Shown: positions 13,871 through 25,131, counted from the stretch's first letter. The stretch is DNA of 46,176 nucleotides from Paulinella micropora (GCA_009731375.1 BJOX01000097.1:434629-480804); one strand, 5' to 3'. Translations and numbers: made by a program. Notes: generated from the sequence alone by a model not told the origin.

Positions 13871-16800
13871 GTTACAAAAACTACATGCGAAAACCTACCG
13901 ACGCACCGCTATTCCCTCCGGAGTGGCCGCCGTCACCCTCCCAGTGCGTGCTCTGCACCGCCTGAACCCCCTGGAGAAGATTTTGCTCATGTTCACCCTT
14001 ACGAAGACCTTTCGGGCCTCCTCGAAAAGAAGAGCCCAAAAGCGCACGTCCATCCGGACTACAAGTCGCAACCCGGCATTATCAACCTGGATTCCACCCA
14101 CTGTGTTGACGCCGAGACATACTCCCATTTCGTCCATCGGACAAGAAGTGCCCCGAAAGAACCAACCGAAAGAAGAAAACGCCTGGTATTGCCATCAACA
14201 CCAAGCGAATGGAAAGGCATTGAAGAAGAACTCCAATCCGCACTCCCTCTCATCCTCCCCTCCTCTCTCATCAAATGCCTGTCATGTGACGAAGCAGTAG
14301 CGAAATTTGAAAGATATCTCTACGACTTCATATCACAACGGGTAACAAAAACACAAGAACAAACTCATGAGCGAAAAAACCGCCACGTAATCCGGCTCCA
14401 AACAGAACTCACGCAGAACCGACAACAAAAACTGATCCAAAAGAGACATCTGCGAGATCTCAAAAGGGCAGGTTCAATTCCAGCTGCTGTTGCAAAAAGC
14501 CTGCAAAAAACTTGGCGAGTATTATTGAAGACCGGTAACCGCCTCCGCCGTCGTCTCAAGGAAGCAACTTTAAGCTCCGCTCAACGACAAGCAAATACAC
14601 GCTTCCGAACTGACCCTCATAAGTTTGCCAAAAATCTGTTTCATCCCCCCTCAACCCAAACCACTTCCTCCCTATCCAAAGAAAACTGTGACTCCTACTT
14701 TCCCAACCTATACAAAGACGCTAATCGTGAACAAACCTACGTGCCCTTACCTGAAATGAATCGCCCGCCTCTACCAACTGTCCCCTTTGACCTCAAGCCA
14801 CCGTCCTTCTTGGAAACCAAAAGATCTGTGTTTGCCAAGCGTAATGGTGCAGCCCCTGGCAGAGATGGTATTAGCTACCTTGTTTACAAGAGACTTCCCA
14901 CCGCTTTACTTTTCTTACACAAACTCATTGTCAAGTGTTGGACAACGGATGTAGCTAATAGCTGGGCCCAAGCTGCTATCTCCCTCCTTCATAAGGACGG
15001 CGATCCACTTCAGGCCTCAAACTATCGTCCGATTGCTCTGACAAGCTGCTCGGGTAAGGTATTTTTCTCTTTGTGGTCAAAACGCCTAGAGAGTTTTTTG
15101 CTAGATAACAAGTACTTTGACAGAGCAAAACAAAAAGGTTTCCTCCGTAACGTTGCAGGATGCCCCGAGCACATTGCTACTACAAAAGCTACCATCAGAA
15201 ATGCAAAAGATCACTATCGCCAACTGGTCATAGCATGGATTGACCTACAAAACGCTTTTGGAAGCGTAAACCACAACTTGATCCAGTTCGCTCTCTGGTG
15301 GTACCACGTGCCCCCTATGTTTGCTCGCATAATCTTTTTATACTACGAACTCTTAGTAGCCACAATCGAAGGGAAAGATTGGTCATCAGAACCCTTTGTT
15401 TTTGCTGTTGGCGTTTTTCAAGGATGCTGCATTTCTCCTCTCCTTTTCAACATAGTTTTCAACCTACTCCTTGACCTCCTATCATCCTTGACCAAAAACA
15501 ACGGTTATCATTTCAAGCATAAGACCTCAACAGATGAAGTCATCGTGCACGAAGCTGCTTATGCTGACGACCTCAAACTACACTGCCGATCCCCGAAACA
15601 CTGTCAATCGTCCATCAACATGATTGACAAATTTCTGTCATGGTCCAGAACAATGGCCGCGAAACCGCCCAAATGCAAAAGCCTTGCTTTCAAATACTGG
15701 ACTAAAGCCGACGACTATAAGGGTCTCAAACGATTATTGCCGATCTCGTTCCCACCCTTCGACCCCGCCCTTACTATTACTGGCAAACCGATTGACTTCA
15801 TCGCTGACAAGCCTTTCAAAGACCTCGGATGGATTGTCTACCATGACCTCAGCGAAAACGAACAACGTGCAGCAATCCAAAAGAAGTTCATTCTTTCTAT
15901 GCAAGCCATCGATAGCTGCTCGATCAATGGCTTTATGAAATTTTGGCTATACCAGCACTACGCTGTCCAGTCACTTGCCTGGCCATTTCTCATTTATGAC
16001 CTCTGCTTATCTTTCGCCAAAACCCTTGAGAAAATTGCGACCCGCTTCCTCAAAAAATGGGCCAATATCTACAAAAGAGCTCTGGTCTCTTGCCTTTACC
16101 GCCCACGCTCGAAATTCGGTCTACAGCTCCAATCCATCGTCTCTTTTTACCAGCGACTTCAAATCAACCGTGCTCAAATGCTGAAGTACTGCCCAGATAA
16201 ACACCTCTCGTCCATTTATGCGATGAACCTGACGAAACACGAAACATTTCGAACTATCTGGAAACCAGAGCCTGTGCTCGAAAAGCTTGAGGCACAAGTT
16301 GATTTTGAATTCAAACATCGAGGCCAATCCGATCATCTCGGACTTGGCCATGGTCGCTACCCAAAAGAACATTCCATCACAGACCGCAAAGACAGGGTTT
16401 TAGAATTAGCTGCTGAGACAATACTTGAGACAACCACAGTGCATGACATGGACAAAGCCATGCAAGGGTGCTTCCTTCGTTTTGAAGACGCATGCCCCTT
16501 CGACCTCTCCTGGGCTCGCCTCATCGGAACCCGTAATCCCCGTTTAATCTCTTGGGTCATCAACGCAAGCACAAACTCGGTTATTACCCCCGACCTTAGA
16601 CGTCTGTGGGGAATCATTCCCAACAACAAGTGTGCCCTCTGTTCTGGTCAAGCACATCTATGCCACATCCTCTCCGGTTGCCATGTTGCCCTCAAACAAG
16701 GCCGCTATACCTGGCGTCATGACTCTGTGCTCTGCACTATTGAAGCTCCCCTTCAAAAACACATCGAGAGCCATAACAAACGCTCCCCTATAGACCAAAA

Positions 16801-17335
16801 TGAATCAAAGTCTATGTTTGTGAAAGAGGGCGAGCAGAAGCCTAAGAGACAGTCATTTCATCGACCATCCCTGCTTGACACTGCAAACGATTGGCAACTC
16901 CAAACCCAATACACCGGTTCTGAGCAAGCCTTTCCTGTCCACATTTGTGTCACTGACCTCCGCCCCGATATCGTTGTCTGGTCACTGTCTACCAAGATAT
17001 GTATTCTGATCGAGCTAACGTGCCCGGTCGAGGAAAACATCCTTGACGCACGAGCCTACAAGACCAACCGATACAACAAGCTCAAATCTCAAATCGAGGA
17101 CAACGGATGGACCTGCCACCTTCGACCAATCGAATGCGGGGCTCGCGGCATGGTATCGTTCTCTGTTCATCGATGTTTCCGCGCCTTGGGTTTTTCCCAT
17201 CCCCAATCCAAATCCCTTTGCTTCAAGCTATCCTCCTGCGTAGCTCGTTGCTCTTTTGCGATTTATCGCTCCTGTGCAGTCAAAAATTGGACTAATCTTC
17301 CTCTAGTCCGTATTGGTGACTGCATTCCATCATAG
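13871..17335 (+). CDS. RT-endonuclease polyprotein of family A copy 2
   Basis: The frame copies element RNA into DNA at a nick made by its own endonuclease. It is open from 13871 (after TAA at 13868) to TAG at 17333-17335, up to 1154 codons. Reverse transcriptase motifs in order: NGAAPGRDG near 14842, IDLQNAFGS near 15238, GVFQGCCISPLLFN near 15409 and YADD at 15560-15571. A CX2CX7HX4C knuckle lies at 16631-16681. The endonuclease follows: RPD at 16961-16969, IEL near 17009 and the downstream AYKTNRYNK. The first in-frame ATG is at 14756, just before the RT domain. A better start is ATG 13885 in another frame, which encodes a CVLC motif and stops at 13963-13965, so a one-base indel may separate the start from the main frame. 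Confidence 0.85.
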   Translation, partial: VTKTTCENLPTHRYSLRSGRRHPPSACSAPPEPPGEDFAHVHPYEDLSGLLEKKSPKAHVHPDYKSQPGIINLDSTHCVDAETYSHFVHRTRSAPKEPTERRKRLVLPSTPSEWKGIEEELQSALPLILPSSLIKCLSCDEAVAKFERYLYDFISQRVTKTQEQTHERKNRHVIRLQTELTQNRQQKLIQKRHLRDLKRAGSIPAAVAKSLQKTWRVLLKTGNRLRRRLKEATLSSAQRQANTRFRTDPHKFAKNLFHPPSTQTTSSLSKENCDSYFPNLYKDANREQTYVPLPEMNRPPLPTVPFDLKPPSFLETKRSVFAKRNGAAPGRDGISYLVYKRLPTALLFLHKLIVKCWTTDVANSWAQAAISLLHKDGDPLQASNYRPIALTSCSGKVFFSLWSKRLESFLLDNKYFDRAKQKGFLRNVAGCPEHIATTKATIRNAKDHYRQLVIAWIDLQNAFGSVNHNLIQFALWWYHVPPMFARIIFLYYELLVATIEGKDWSSEPFVFAVGVFQGCCISPLLFNIVFNLLLDLLSSLTKNNGYHFKHKTSTDEVIVHEAAYADDLKLHCRSPKHCQSSINMIDKFLSWSRTMAAKPPKCKSLAFKYWTKADDYKGLKRLLPISFPPFDPALTITGKPIDFIADKPFKDLGWIVYHDLSENEQRAAIQKKFILSMQAIDSCSINGFMKFWLYQHYAVQSLAWPFLIYDLCLSFAKTLEKIATRFLKKWANIYKRALVSCLYRPRSKFGLQLQSIVSFYQRLQINRAQMLKYCPDKHLSSIYAMNLTKHETFRTIWKPEPVLEKLEAQVDFEFKHRGQSDHLGLGHGRYPKEHSITDRKDRVLELAAETILETTTVHDMDKAMQGCFLRFEDACPFDLSWARLIGTRNPRLISWVINASTNSVITPDLRRLWGIIPNNKCALCSGQAHLCHILSGCHVALKQGRYTWRHDSVLCTIEAPLQKHIESHNKRSPIDQNESKSMFVKEGEQKPKRQSFHRPSLLDTANDWQLQTQYTGSEQAFPVHICVTDLRPDIVVWSLSTKICILIELTCPVEENILDARAYKTNRYNKLKSQIEDNGWTCHLRPIECGARGMVSFSVHRCFRALGFSHPQSKSLCFKLSSCVARCSFAIYRSCAVKNWTNLPLVRIGDCIPS

Positions 17336-17648
17336 CCGTCCAGTGTTGCATAGCCCGGGCTAGGTCCCTGCGGGGGTTTAGGCCTCATACAATGTCATCA
17401 TTGTAGCTTGCGCAAGCTTACGGTGCTCAAAACACTTGGACTAACGGCTTCCTTTTCTTTCCCTTCTTCCTTATCCTCCCCACTCTCCATTCCTAGATTG
17501 CCTTTTCTTCAACGTCCTTCCTCCTCTTCTTTTTTCCAGAACACAGTCTACCCGTGATTCCCATCCCGGACACATGCACAGTACACAAATTACTGTTTGA
17601 TGTGAAACTGCGTTCCTTTGCAAGGACTACATTCCTTTGCGACATCTC

Positions 17649-17651
<3 letters not shown>
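17336..17651 (+). promoter_or_regulatory. structured 3' UTR of family A
   Basis: It contains two adjacent dyads: ACAATG-TCAT-CATTGT at 17389-17404 and the perfect 12-base palindrome GCTTGCGCAAGC at 17406-17417. The same pair occurs in copy 1. In RLE elements the 3' UTR RNA is what the reverse transcriptase recognises to start target-primed synthesis, so these hairpins are candidates for that signal. The terminal part, from about 17570, is the piece that survives in the short copies at 7095 and 24231. Confidence 0.55.
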
Positions 17652-17734
<83 letters not shown>

Positions 17735-17753
17735 TATCTATCTATCTGGTCAG
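17652..17753. repeat. TATC tract at the 3' flank of family A copy 2
   Basis: About 95 bases of TATC separate the retrotransposon from the acceptor of exon 17754. Confidence 0.9.
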
Positions 17754-17829
17754 CGGCCGAGGCAAGCTTAGGCTCAACATCACACCGAAAGAAGTGCAGC
17801 AACAACGCATTGCCACTCTCCTTCATCAG
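17754..17829 (+). CDS. SEC8: SEC8 exon (76 nt)
   Basis: It follows CTGGTCAG after a TATC tract and ends before GTCTAT. It reads GRGKLRLNITPKEVQQQRIA, then TLLHQ, and ends in phase 0. The LRLNI segment followed by a helix ending in LLHQ fits the SEC8 region that follows the TKQY helix. A diverged copy of its 3' part plus donor lies at 18028-18093 in the loop of an inverted repeat. The long intron before it contains both family-A retrotransposons. Confidence 0.7.
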
Positions 17830-17858
17830 GTCTATTAGTTTTTCCTCTCTTATTAGAT

Positions 17859-18265
17859 ATGGCGCAGAAAAAGCATACGCACAATACGTGAGATTTTGGT
17901 GAAAATTCTCCCAGGACCGATACGGACGAAAGAAGCATACGCAGAATACGGAATATTTTGCTGAAAATTCTATGGGCGACAAGCGCATAGGCATAATACG
18001 GAATATTTTCGCGACATTATGATCACGGTTCAAGCTCAAAATATCACACTAAAAGAAGTGCAGCAACAAGGTAGTGCCAAGTCGCTACATCAGGTCAGTT
18101 GGATAATTTCACGTAAATATTCCGTATTATGCCTATGCTTTTGTCGTCCATAGAATTTTCAGCAAAATATTCCGTATTCTGCGTATGCTTCTTTCGTCCG
18201 TATCGGTCCTGGGAGAATTTTCAGCAAAATATTCCGTATTATGCGTATGCCTTTTTCTGCGCCAT
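17859..18265. repeat. inverted repeat (arms about 155 bp) with an exon copy in the loop
   Basis: The left arm, about 17859-18014, and the right arm, about 18111-18265, are near-perfect reverse complements. Each arm contains two to three units of a shorter motif with AATACGGAATATTTTGCTGA. The outer ends are ATGGCGCAG and CTGCGCCAT, both flanked by ATTAG. The loop holds a diverged copy of the 3' part of SEC8 exon 17754 with its donor (18028-18093). A foldback transposon or a hairpin-forming duplication is possible. Confidence 0.8.
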
Positions 18266-18397
18266 GTGATTAGGAAAGTGCATTTGACGACAGAGAAACC
18301 GGCGCATACATGTATGTATGTATGTATGTATGTATGTATGTATGTATGTATGTAGTATGTATGATAAATATATGTATATATGTATGTATGTATGTAG
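18266..18397. repeat. echo of exon 18398 and ATGT tract
   Basis: GTGATTAG followed by GAAAGTGCATTTGACGACAG repeats the acceptor and 5' part of exon 18398, with an early run into ATGT repeats. Confidence 0.8.
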
Positions 18398-18439
18398 GAA
18401 AGTGCATCGGACGACGGGGAGACCGGCGCCGCTATTTCG
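18398..18439 (+). CDS. SEC8: SEC8 exon (42 nt), acidic
   Basis: It follows TATGTAG at the end of an ATGT tract and ends before GTTACG. It is 14 codons, phase 0 on both sides: ESASDDGETGAAIS. The acidic, flexible sequence suits the variable linker after the N-terminal coiled coil. An upstream echo (18273-18306) keeps the acceptor and the first two thirds, with several substitutions. Confidence 0.6.
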
Positions 18440-18480
18440 GTTACGTATCTATCTATCTATCTATCTATCTATCTACCTAC

Positions 18481-18545
<65 letters not shown>

Positions 18546-18767
18546 CCTGGAGACGGTCTCTGCCACTGGCAACTCAGCCTAGGGTTCAGATCTAACTATC
18601 TCCTACAATGACGATTTTGTGTCCGCCGTTAATCGCGCGCAGCGCAAGGGCTAAACAGGCAACCAACTCCTGACCATGGCTGATGAAGTCGGGGCGTGAT
18701 GCAAAGGGTTGATGAAGTCGGGGTTGTAGAAGGTAACTCACAACGAGCGTGAACTCCTGAAACCTCG
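18440..18767. repeat. TATC tract, then 223-base non-repeat fragment cut by a gap
   Basis: TATC extends to 18544. From 18545 a moderately GC-rich segment (CCCTGGAGACGGTCTCTGCC and onward) contains a short duplication with TGATGAAGTCGGGG at 18682 and 18710. It looks like the start of an interspersed element but has no recognisable domain before the assembly gap. Confidence 0.5.
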
Positions 18768-19744
18768 NNNNNNNNNNNNNNNNNNNNNNNNNNNNNNNNN
18801 NNNNNNNNNNNNNNNNNNNNNNNNNNNNNNNNNNNNNNNNNNNNNNNNNNNNNNNNNNNNNNNNNNNNNNNNNNNNNNNNNNNNNNNNNNNNNNNNNNNN
18901 NNNNNNNNNNNNNNNNNNNNNNNNNNNNNNNNNNNNNNNNNNNNNNNNNNNNNNNNNNNNNNNNNNNNNNNNNNNNNNNNNNNNNNNNNNNNNNNNNNNN
19001 NNNNNNNNNNNNNNNNNNNNNNNNNNNNNNNNNNNNNNNNNNNNNNNNNNNNNNNNNNNNNNNNNNNNNNNNNNNNNNNNNNNNNNNNNNNNNNNNNNNN
19101 NNNNNNNNNNNNNNNNNNNNNNNNNNNNNNNNNNNNNNNNNNNNNNNNNNNNNNNNNNNNNNNNNNNNNNNNNNNNNNNNNNNNNNNNNNNNNNNNNNNN
19201 NNNNNNNNNNNNNNNNNNNNNNNNNNNNNNNNNNNNNNNNNNNNNNNNNNNNNNNNNNNNNNNNNNNNNNNNNNNNNNNNNNNNNNNNNNNNNNNNNNNN
19301 NNNNNNNNNNNNNNNNNNNNNNNNNNNNNNNNNNNNNNNNNNNNNNNNNNNNNNNNNNNNNNNNNNNNNNNNNNNNNNNNNNNNNNNNNNNNNNNNNNNN
19401 NNNNNNNNNNNNNNNNNNNNNNNNNNNNNNNNNNNNNNNNNNNNNNNNNNNNNNNNNNNNNNNNNNNNNNNNNNNNNNNNNNNNNNNNNNNNNNNNNNNN
19501 NNNNNNNNNNNNNNNNNNNNNNNNNNNNNNNNNNNNNNNNNNNNNNNNNNNNNNNNNNNNNNNNNNNNNNNNNNNNNNNNNNNNNNNNNNNNNNNNNNNN
19601 NNNNNNNNNNNNNNNNNNNNNNNNNNNNNNNNNNNNNNNNNNNNNNNNNNNNNNNNNNNNNNNNNNNNNNNNNNNNNNNNNNNNNNNNNNNNNNNNNNNN
19701 NNNNNNNNNNNNNNNNNNNNNNNNNNNNNNNNNNNNNNNNNNNN

Positions 19745-19784
<40 letters not shown>

Positions 19785-19793
19785 ATATCTATA

Positions 19794-19863
<70 letters not shown>

Positions 19864-19864
19864 A

Positions 19865-19909
<45 letters not shown>

Positions 19910-20080
19910 CATCTATTATGTCTATCTGTCTATCTGCTCTCTGTCCATGTATCTATTTCTCAATGACTTGTCCTAGAAGTCACAACTTGTTCCCATGTTC
20001 AACATCATTCTTATCCACTAAGCGTTTTGCTACGACAATACTGAAAACTTGTCCGACACCACCCGGGATTTCCGGGTTTC
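18768..20080. other. assembly gap, TATC tract and unique stretch
   Basis: N runs from 18768 to 19744 and TATC from 19745 to 19917. About 160 bases of unique sequence with no supported exon lead into the 43-bp minisatellite. Confidence 0.8.
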
Positions 20081-20342
20081 TGGTGCCACTTTCCGGGCTT
20101 CGCTTCCTGAAAAAGGCTGGCCTGTGGTGCCACTTGGGTTTGCTTCCTGAAAAGCCTGGCCTTTGGTGCCACTTTTTGGGCTTTGCTTCCTGAAAAGCCT
20201 GGACTGTGGTGCCACTTTCTGGGCTTTGCTTCCTGAAAAAGCCTGGCCTGTGGTGCCACTTTCTGGGCTTTGCTTCCTGAAAAGCCTGGCCTGTGGTGCC
20301 ACTTTGCTTCCTGAAAAAGCCTGGCCTGTGGTGTGCCACTTG
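20081..20342. repeat. 43-bp minisatellite, about six units
   Basis: Units of about 43 bases share CTTCCTGAAAAGCCTGGCCT and TGGTGCCACTT, with small length differences. The last two units are shortened. The repeat stays open on both strands because of its composition, and no start or splice signal supports translation. Confidence 0.85.
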
Positions 20343-20669
20343 TGCACCCGACATCCAAAAATTGAGGTGGGTGGTGTAGAATTAGTCTGAAAGTATTGTG
20401 CTGGGTACCCCGGGACAAGGTCTTTTCCACTGTGTGTTCATTGTATTTGTTTTATGTTTATGTCATGTTCTTGTTTCGACATTATTGTTTTTATTTTTGT
20501 TCATGTGAAGATATTGCAGACCAAGGATATGCCATGTTATGTTATGTTATGTTATGTTATGTTATGTTATGTCATGTCATGTCATGTCATGTCATGGCAT
20601 GGCATGGCATGGCATGGCATGTCATGTCATGTGATATTATGTCATGTCATGTTTTGTCATCTTATGTAG
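20343..20669. repeat. unique stretch and start of ATGTT/ATGTC pentamers
   Basis: About 180 bases without repeats precede (ATGTT)n from 20531. A short segment at 20510-20535 (GATATTGCAGACCAAGGATA) lies between AG and GTTATG and could be an exon, but nothing else supports it. Confidence 0.6.
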
Positions 20670-22861
20670 ACGGGTGTGGGGGGTACGGCTAACGACAAAG
20701 ATCGCAACCTCAGATATCATATTATATCATATCATATTATACATATCTTATCATATCATATCATATTATATTATGTCTGTCATGTCATGTTATATTATGT
20801 TATGTTATATCATATCATATCTTATCATATCTTATCATATCATATCATATTATATCATGTCATATTATATTATGTCTGTGTCATGTCATGTTATATTATG
20901 TTATGTTATATCATATCATATCTTGTCACATCTTATCATATCATATCATATTATATTATGTCTGTGTCATGTCATGTTATATTATGTTATGTCATATCAT
21001 ATCATATCTTATCATATCTGATCATATCATATCATATTATATTATGTCATGTCATGTCATGTTATATTATGTCATATCTTATCATATCTTATCATATCTT
21101 ATCATATCTTATCATATTATATTATGTCTGTCATGCCATGCTATATTATGTTATGTCATATCATATCATATCTTATCATATCTGATCATATCTGATCATA
21201 TTATATTATGTCATGTCATGTCAAATAATGTTATCTCATATCTTATCATATCTTATCATATCTGATCATATCATATCATATGATATTATGTCATGTCATG
21301 TCAAATAATGTTATGTCATATCATATCATATCATATCATATTATAGTATGTCATGTCACGTCATGTCATCCTATCTTATCTTATGTAGACGGGTGTGGCG
21401 GCTATGGCTTTCGACGAGGATATGTTATGTTATGTCATGTTATGTTATGGTATGTCATGTTATGTTATGTTATGTTATGTTATTTATGTTATGTTATGTT
21501 ATGTTTTGTCATGTTTTGTCATGTCATGTCATGTCATGTCATGTTATGTTATGTCATGTCATGTTATGTTATGTGATGTTATGTTATGTTATGTCATGTC
21601 ATGTCATGTTATATCATGTTATGTCATGTCATGTCATGTCAAATAATATTATATTATGTTATGTTATCTCATTTAGACGGGTGTGGTGGGTATGGCTAAC
21701 GACAAAGATCGCAGCCTACAGATTGCATAATATAACATGACATGACATGACATAATATAATATGTTATGATATGATAAGATATGATAAGATATGATGTGA
21801 TATGAAATAACATAATATAACATGACATGACATAACATAATATAATATGATATGATATTATAAGATATGATAAGATATGATGTGATATGACATAACATAG
21901 TATAACATGACATGACATGACATAATAATATGATATGATATGATATGATATGATAAGATATGATAAGATATGATAAGATATGATAAGGTATGACATAACA
22001 TAGTATAACATGACATGACATGAGGTAATATAATATGATACGATATGATAAGATATGATAAGATATGATATGATATGATATGACATAACATAATAAACAT
22101 GACACGACATGATATGACATAATATAATATGATATGAAATGATAAGATATGATAAGATATGATATGATATGACATAACATAATATAACATGACATGACAT
22201 GACATAATATAATATGATATGATATGATAAGATATGACAAGATATGATATGATATGACATAACATAATATAACATGACATGATATGACATGACATAATAT
22301 AATATGATATGATATAATATGATATGATATGATATGATATGATAAGATATGATGTGATGTGACATAACATAATATAACATGACATGACATGACATAATAT
22401 AATATGATATGATACGATAAGCTATGATATGATAAGCTATGATATGATATGACATAACATAATATATCATGACATGACATGACATAATATAATATGATAA
22501 GATATGATAAGATATGATAAGATATGATATGATATGACATAACATAGTATCACATGACATGACATGACGTAATATGATATGATATGATATGATATGATAT
22601 GATATGATCTGATCTGATATGATATGATATGTTATGATAAGATATGAAAAGATACGATATGATATGACATAACATAGTATAACATGACATGACATGACAT
22701 AATATAATATAATATGATATGATATGATATGATAAGATATGATATGATATGATATGATATGATATGATATGATATAATATGATATGATCGAAATATGATA
22801 TGATATGATATGATATGACAAAAATAATATAACATGACAATGTTTATGTCATGTCATTTAG
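20670..22861. repeat. pentanucleotide array in two opposed orientations, with exon echoes
   Basis: From 20700 to about 21670 the + strand reads ATATC/ATGTC/ATGTT. From 21723 to 22840 it reads GATAT/GACAT/AACAT, the reverse complement. Within each arm a higher-order unit of roughly 80-95 bases recurs. Echoes of exon 23577 (acceptor plus 5' part) lie at 20670, 21389, 21677 and 22862, and the third sits at the turning point. Confidence 0.85.
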
Positions 22862-23024
<163 letters not shown>

Positions 23025-23453
23025 GATGGTGTGGGTGTGCTGGGCCCGTGGTGGGGTGCCTTATGTGTGCCTAGCCATACGCCTATAAGTCACATGCCGA
23101 AATAGCGACGGGAAGCACAATCCTGTTCCCTCAGGGTGCCCTTTCTCGCTTGTTGAGCCCGGAATAAAACCCACAGTGCTCTGTCGGTTTATACTAGACT
23201 GTCGAACAGTCTCGAAACTCCATCTGCTTACTGGGTCCTCTGTAATGGAGGTGGGAGCTCGTTCTGCAAGGGGCGCTTATGGAACGAGCCCTGGCCCCGC
23301 CTGGTACTAGGGAGGTTTGGTATCGCCTGTATCAGTCCCTTCCGTGCAAACATCACGGCTTAGCTGGGCATCGGGTTAATACTTTACCCACAGACTTCCT
23401 TGGTTGACGAAATCAGAAGCTCCTTTTTTCTGACATTAGTCGATATCTCATCT
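23025..23453 (+). mobile_element. family B element, 5'-truncated
   Basis: It begins at GATGGTGTGGGTGTGC, about 100 bases into the element, directly after TATC, and ends GATATCTCATC before TATC. The hairpin AGACTGT-CGA-ACAGTCT is conserved. Confidence 0.8.
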
Positions 23454-23470
23454 ATCTATCTATCTATCTG

Positions 23471-23550
<80 letters not shown>

Positions 23551-23576
23551 ATCTATCTAATCTATATATCATTTAG

Positions 23577-23639
23577 ACGGGTGTGGCTGGTATGGCTAAC
23601 GACAAAGATCGCAGCCTACAGATACAGTATATTGTTGAG
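23577..23639 (+). CDS. SEC8: SEC8 exon (63 nt)
   Basis: It follows CATTTAG and ends before GTCAGA. It is 21 codons, phase 0 on both sides, beginning TGVAGMANDKDRSLQ and ending QYIVE. Four echoes upstream (20670, 21389, 21677, 22862) keep the acceptor and 5' part. One downstream (24435-24463) keeps the 3' part and donor. Conservation of the same reading frame in several echoes, mostly with synonymous or mild changes, supports coding origin. I cannot place it exactly on SEC8; it probably belongs to the variable linker. Confidence 0.6.
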
Positions 23640-23768
23640 GTCAGATAGATAGATGGATAGATAGATTAGATAGATTAGATAGATAGATTAGATAGATAGA
23701 TTAGATAGATAGATTAGATAGATAATTAGATAGATAGATAGATAGATAGATAGATGGATAGATAGATG

Positions 23769-23803
<35 letters not shown>

Positions 23804-23843
23804 GGATGGATGGATGGATGGATGGATGGACAGACAGACAGAC

Positions 23844-23900
<57 letters not shown>

Positions 23901-24021
23901 GATAGATAGCTAGATAGATAGATAGATAGATAGATAGATCGATAGATAGATAGATCGATAGATAGATAGATCGATAGATAGATAGATCGATAGATAGATA
24001 GATAGATAGATAGATGTATAT

Positions 24022-24068
<47 letters not shown>

Positions 24069-24157
24069 TGTTTGGTCTATCAGCTCTACATAGATATCCA
24101 TTTCACCACTCCGCCAATCGGCGACTGGGTAGCGGGCTGAGAAGGAGCACTAGGCTC

Positions 24158-24230
<73 letters not shown>
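23640..24230. repeat. GATA tract and short unique stretch
   Basis: GATA and variants (GATTA, GGAT, GACA, GATC) span 23645-24066. About 90 unique bases (24067-24157) follow, then GATA to the inverted family-A fragment. The strand of the microsatellite is opposite to that on either side. Confidence 0.85.
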
Positions 24231-24232
<2 letters not shown>

Positions 24233-24339
24233 GAGATATCGCAAAAGGAAATGCAGTCCTTGCAAAGGAACGCAGTTTCACATCAAGCAGTAATTTGTGT
24301 ACTGTGCATGTGTCCGGGATGGGAATCACGGGTAGACTT
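24231..24339 (-). mobile_element. family A, 5'-truncated 3' end, inverted
   Basis: It is the reverse complement of the last 110 or so bases of family A, ending GCGATATCTCATC on its own sense strand. Because it is inverted, its flanking microsatellite reads GATA on the + strand, so relative to the element the 3' end still meets (TATC)n. Confidence 0.85.
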
Positions 24340-25089
<750 letters not shown>

Positions 25090-25131
25090 GCCTTGGATCA
25101 GCTTCATTCATTGCCCTCGTTGCAATCGCAG
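25090..25131 (+). CDS. SEC8: SEC8 exon (42 nt)
   Basis: It follows CTATCAG at the end of a TATC tract and ends before GTATTAATG. It is 14 codons, phase 0 on both sides: ALDQLHSLPSLQSQ. Two downstream echoes (25441-25469 and 25513-25541) keep the 3' two thirds and the donor, each followed again by (GTTAAT)n, so exon edge and hexamer tract were duplicated together. Confidence 0.6.

Larger units (their letters stand above)
13754..17651 (+). mobile_element. RLE-type non-LTR retrotransposon, family A, copy 2
   Basis: The element has a 5' leader from about 13754, a long open frame to 17335, a 316-base 3' UTR, and a 3' end CGACATCTCATC that runs straight into (TATC)n. There are no LTRs. Its 5' end abuts the 3' end of copy 1 with no TATC between them. 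RT, C-terminal zinc knuckle and PD-(D/E)XK-like endonuclease in that order mark the RLE class (R2, NeSL, CRE and Dong-like groups), which usually insert at specific sites. The target here appears to be TATC microsatellite inside a host intron. Confidence 0.9.

Noticed and set aside
23577-23639. Family of 50-base elements (ACGGGTGTGG and on) as a separate mobile element
   Set aside because: The copies have no element-like ends, all are local, and they follow the exon-edge rule with one complete exon, so echoes explain them better.
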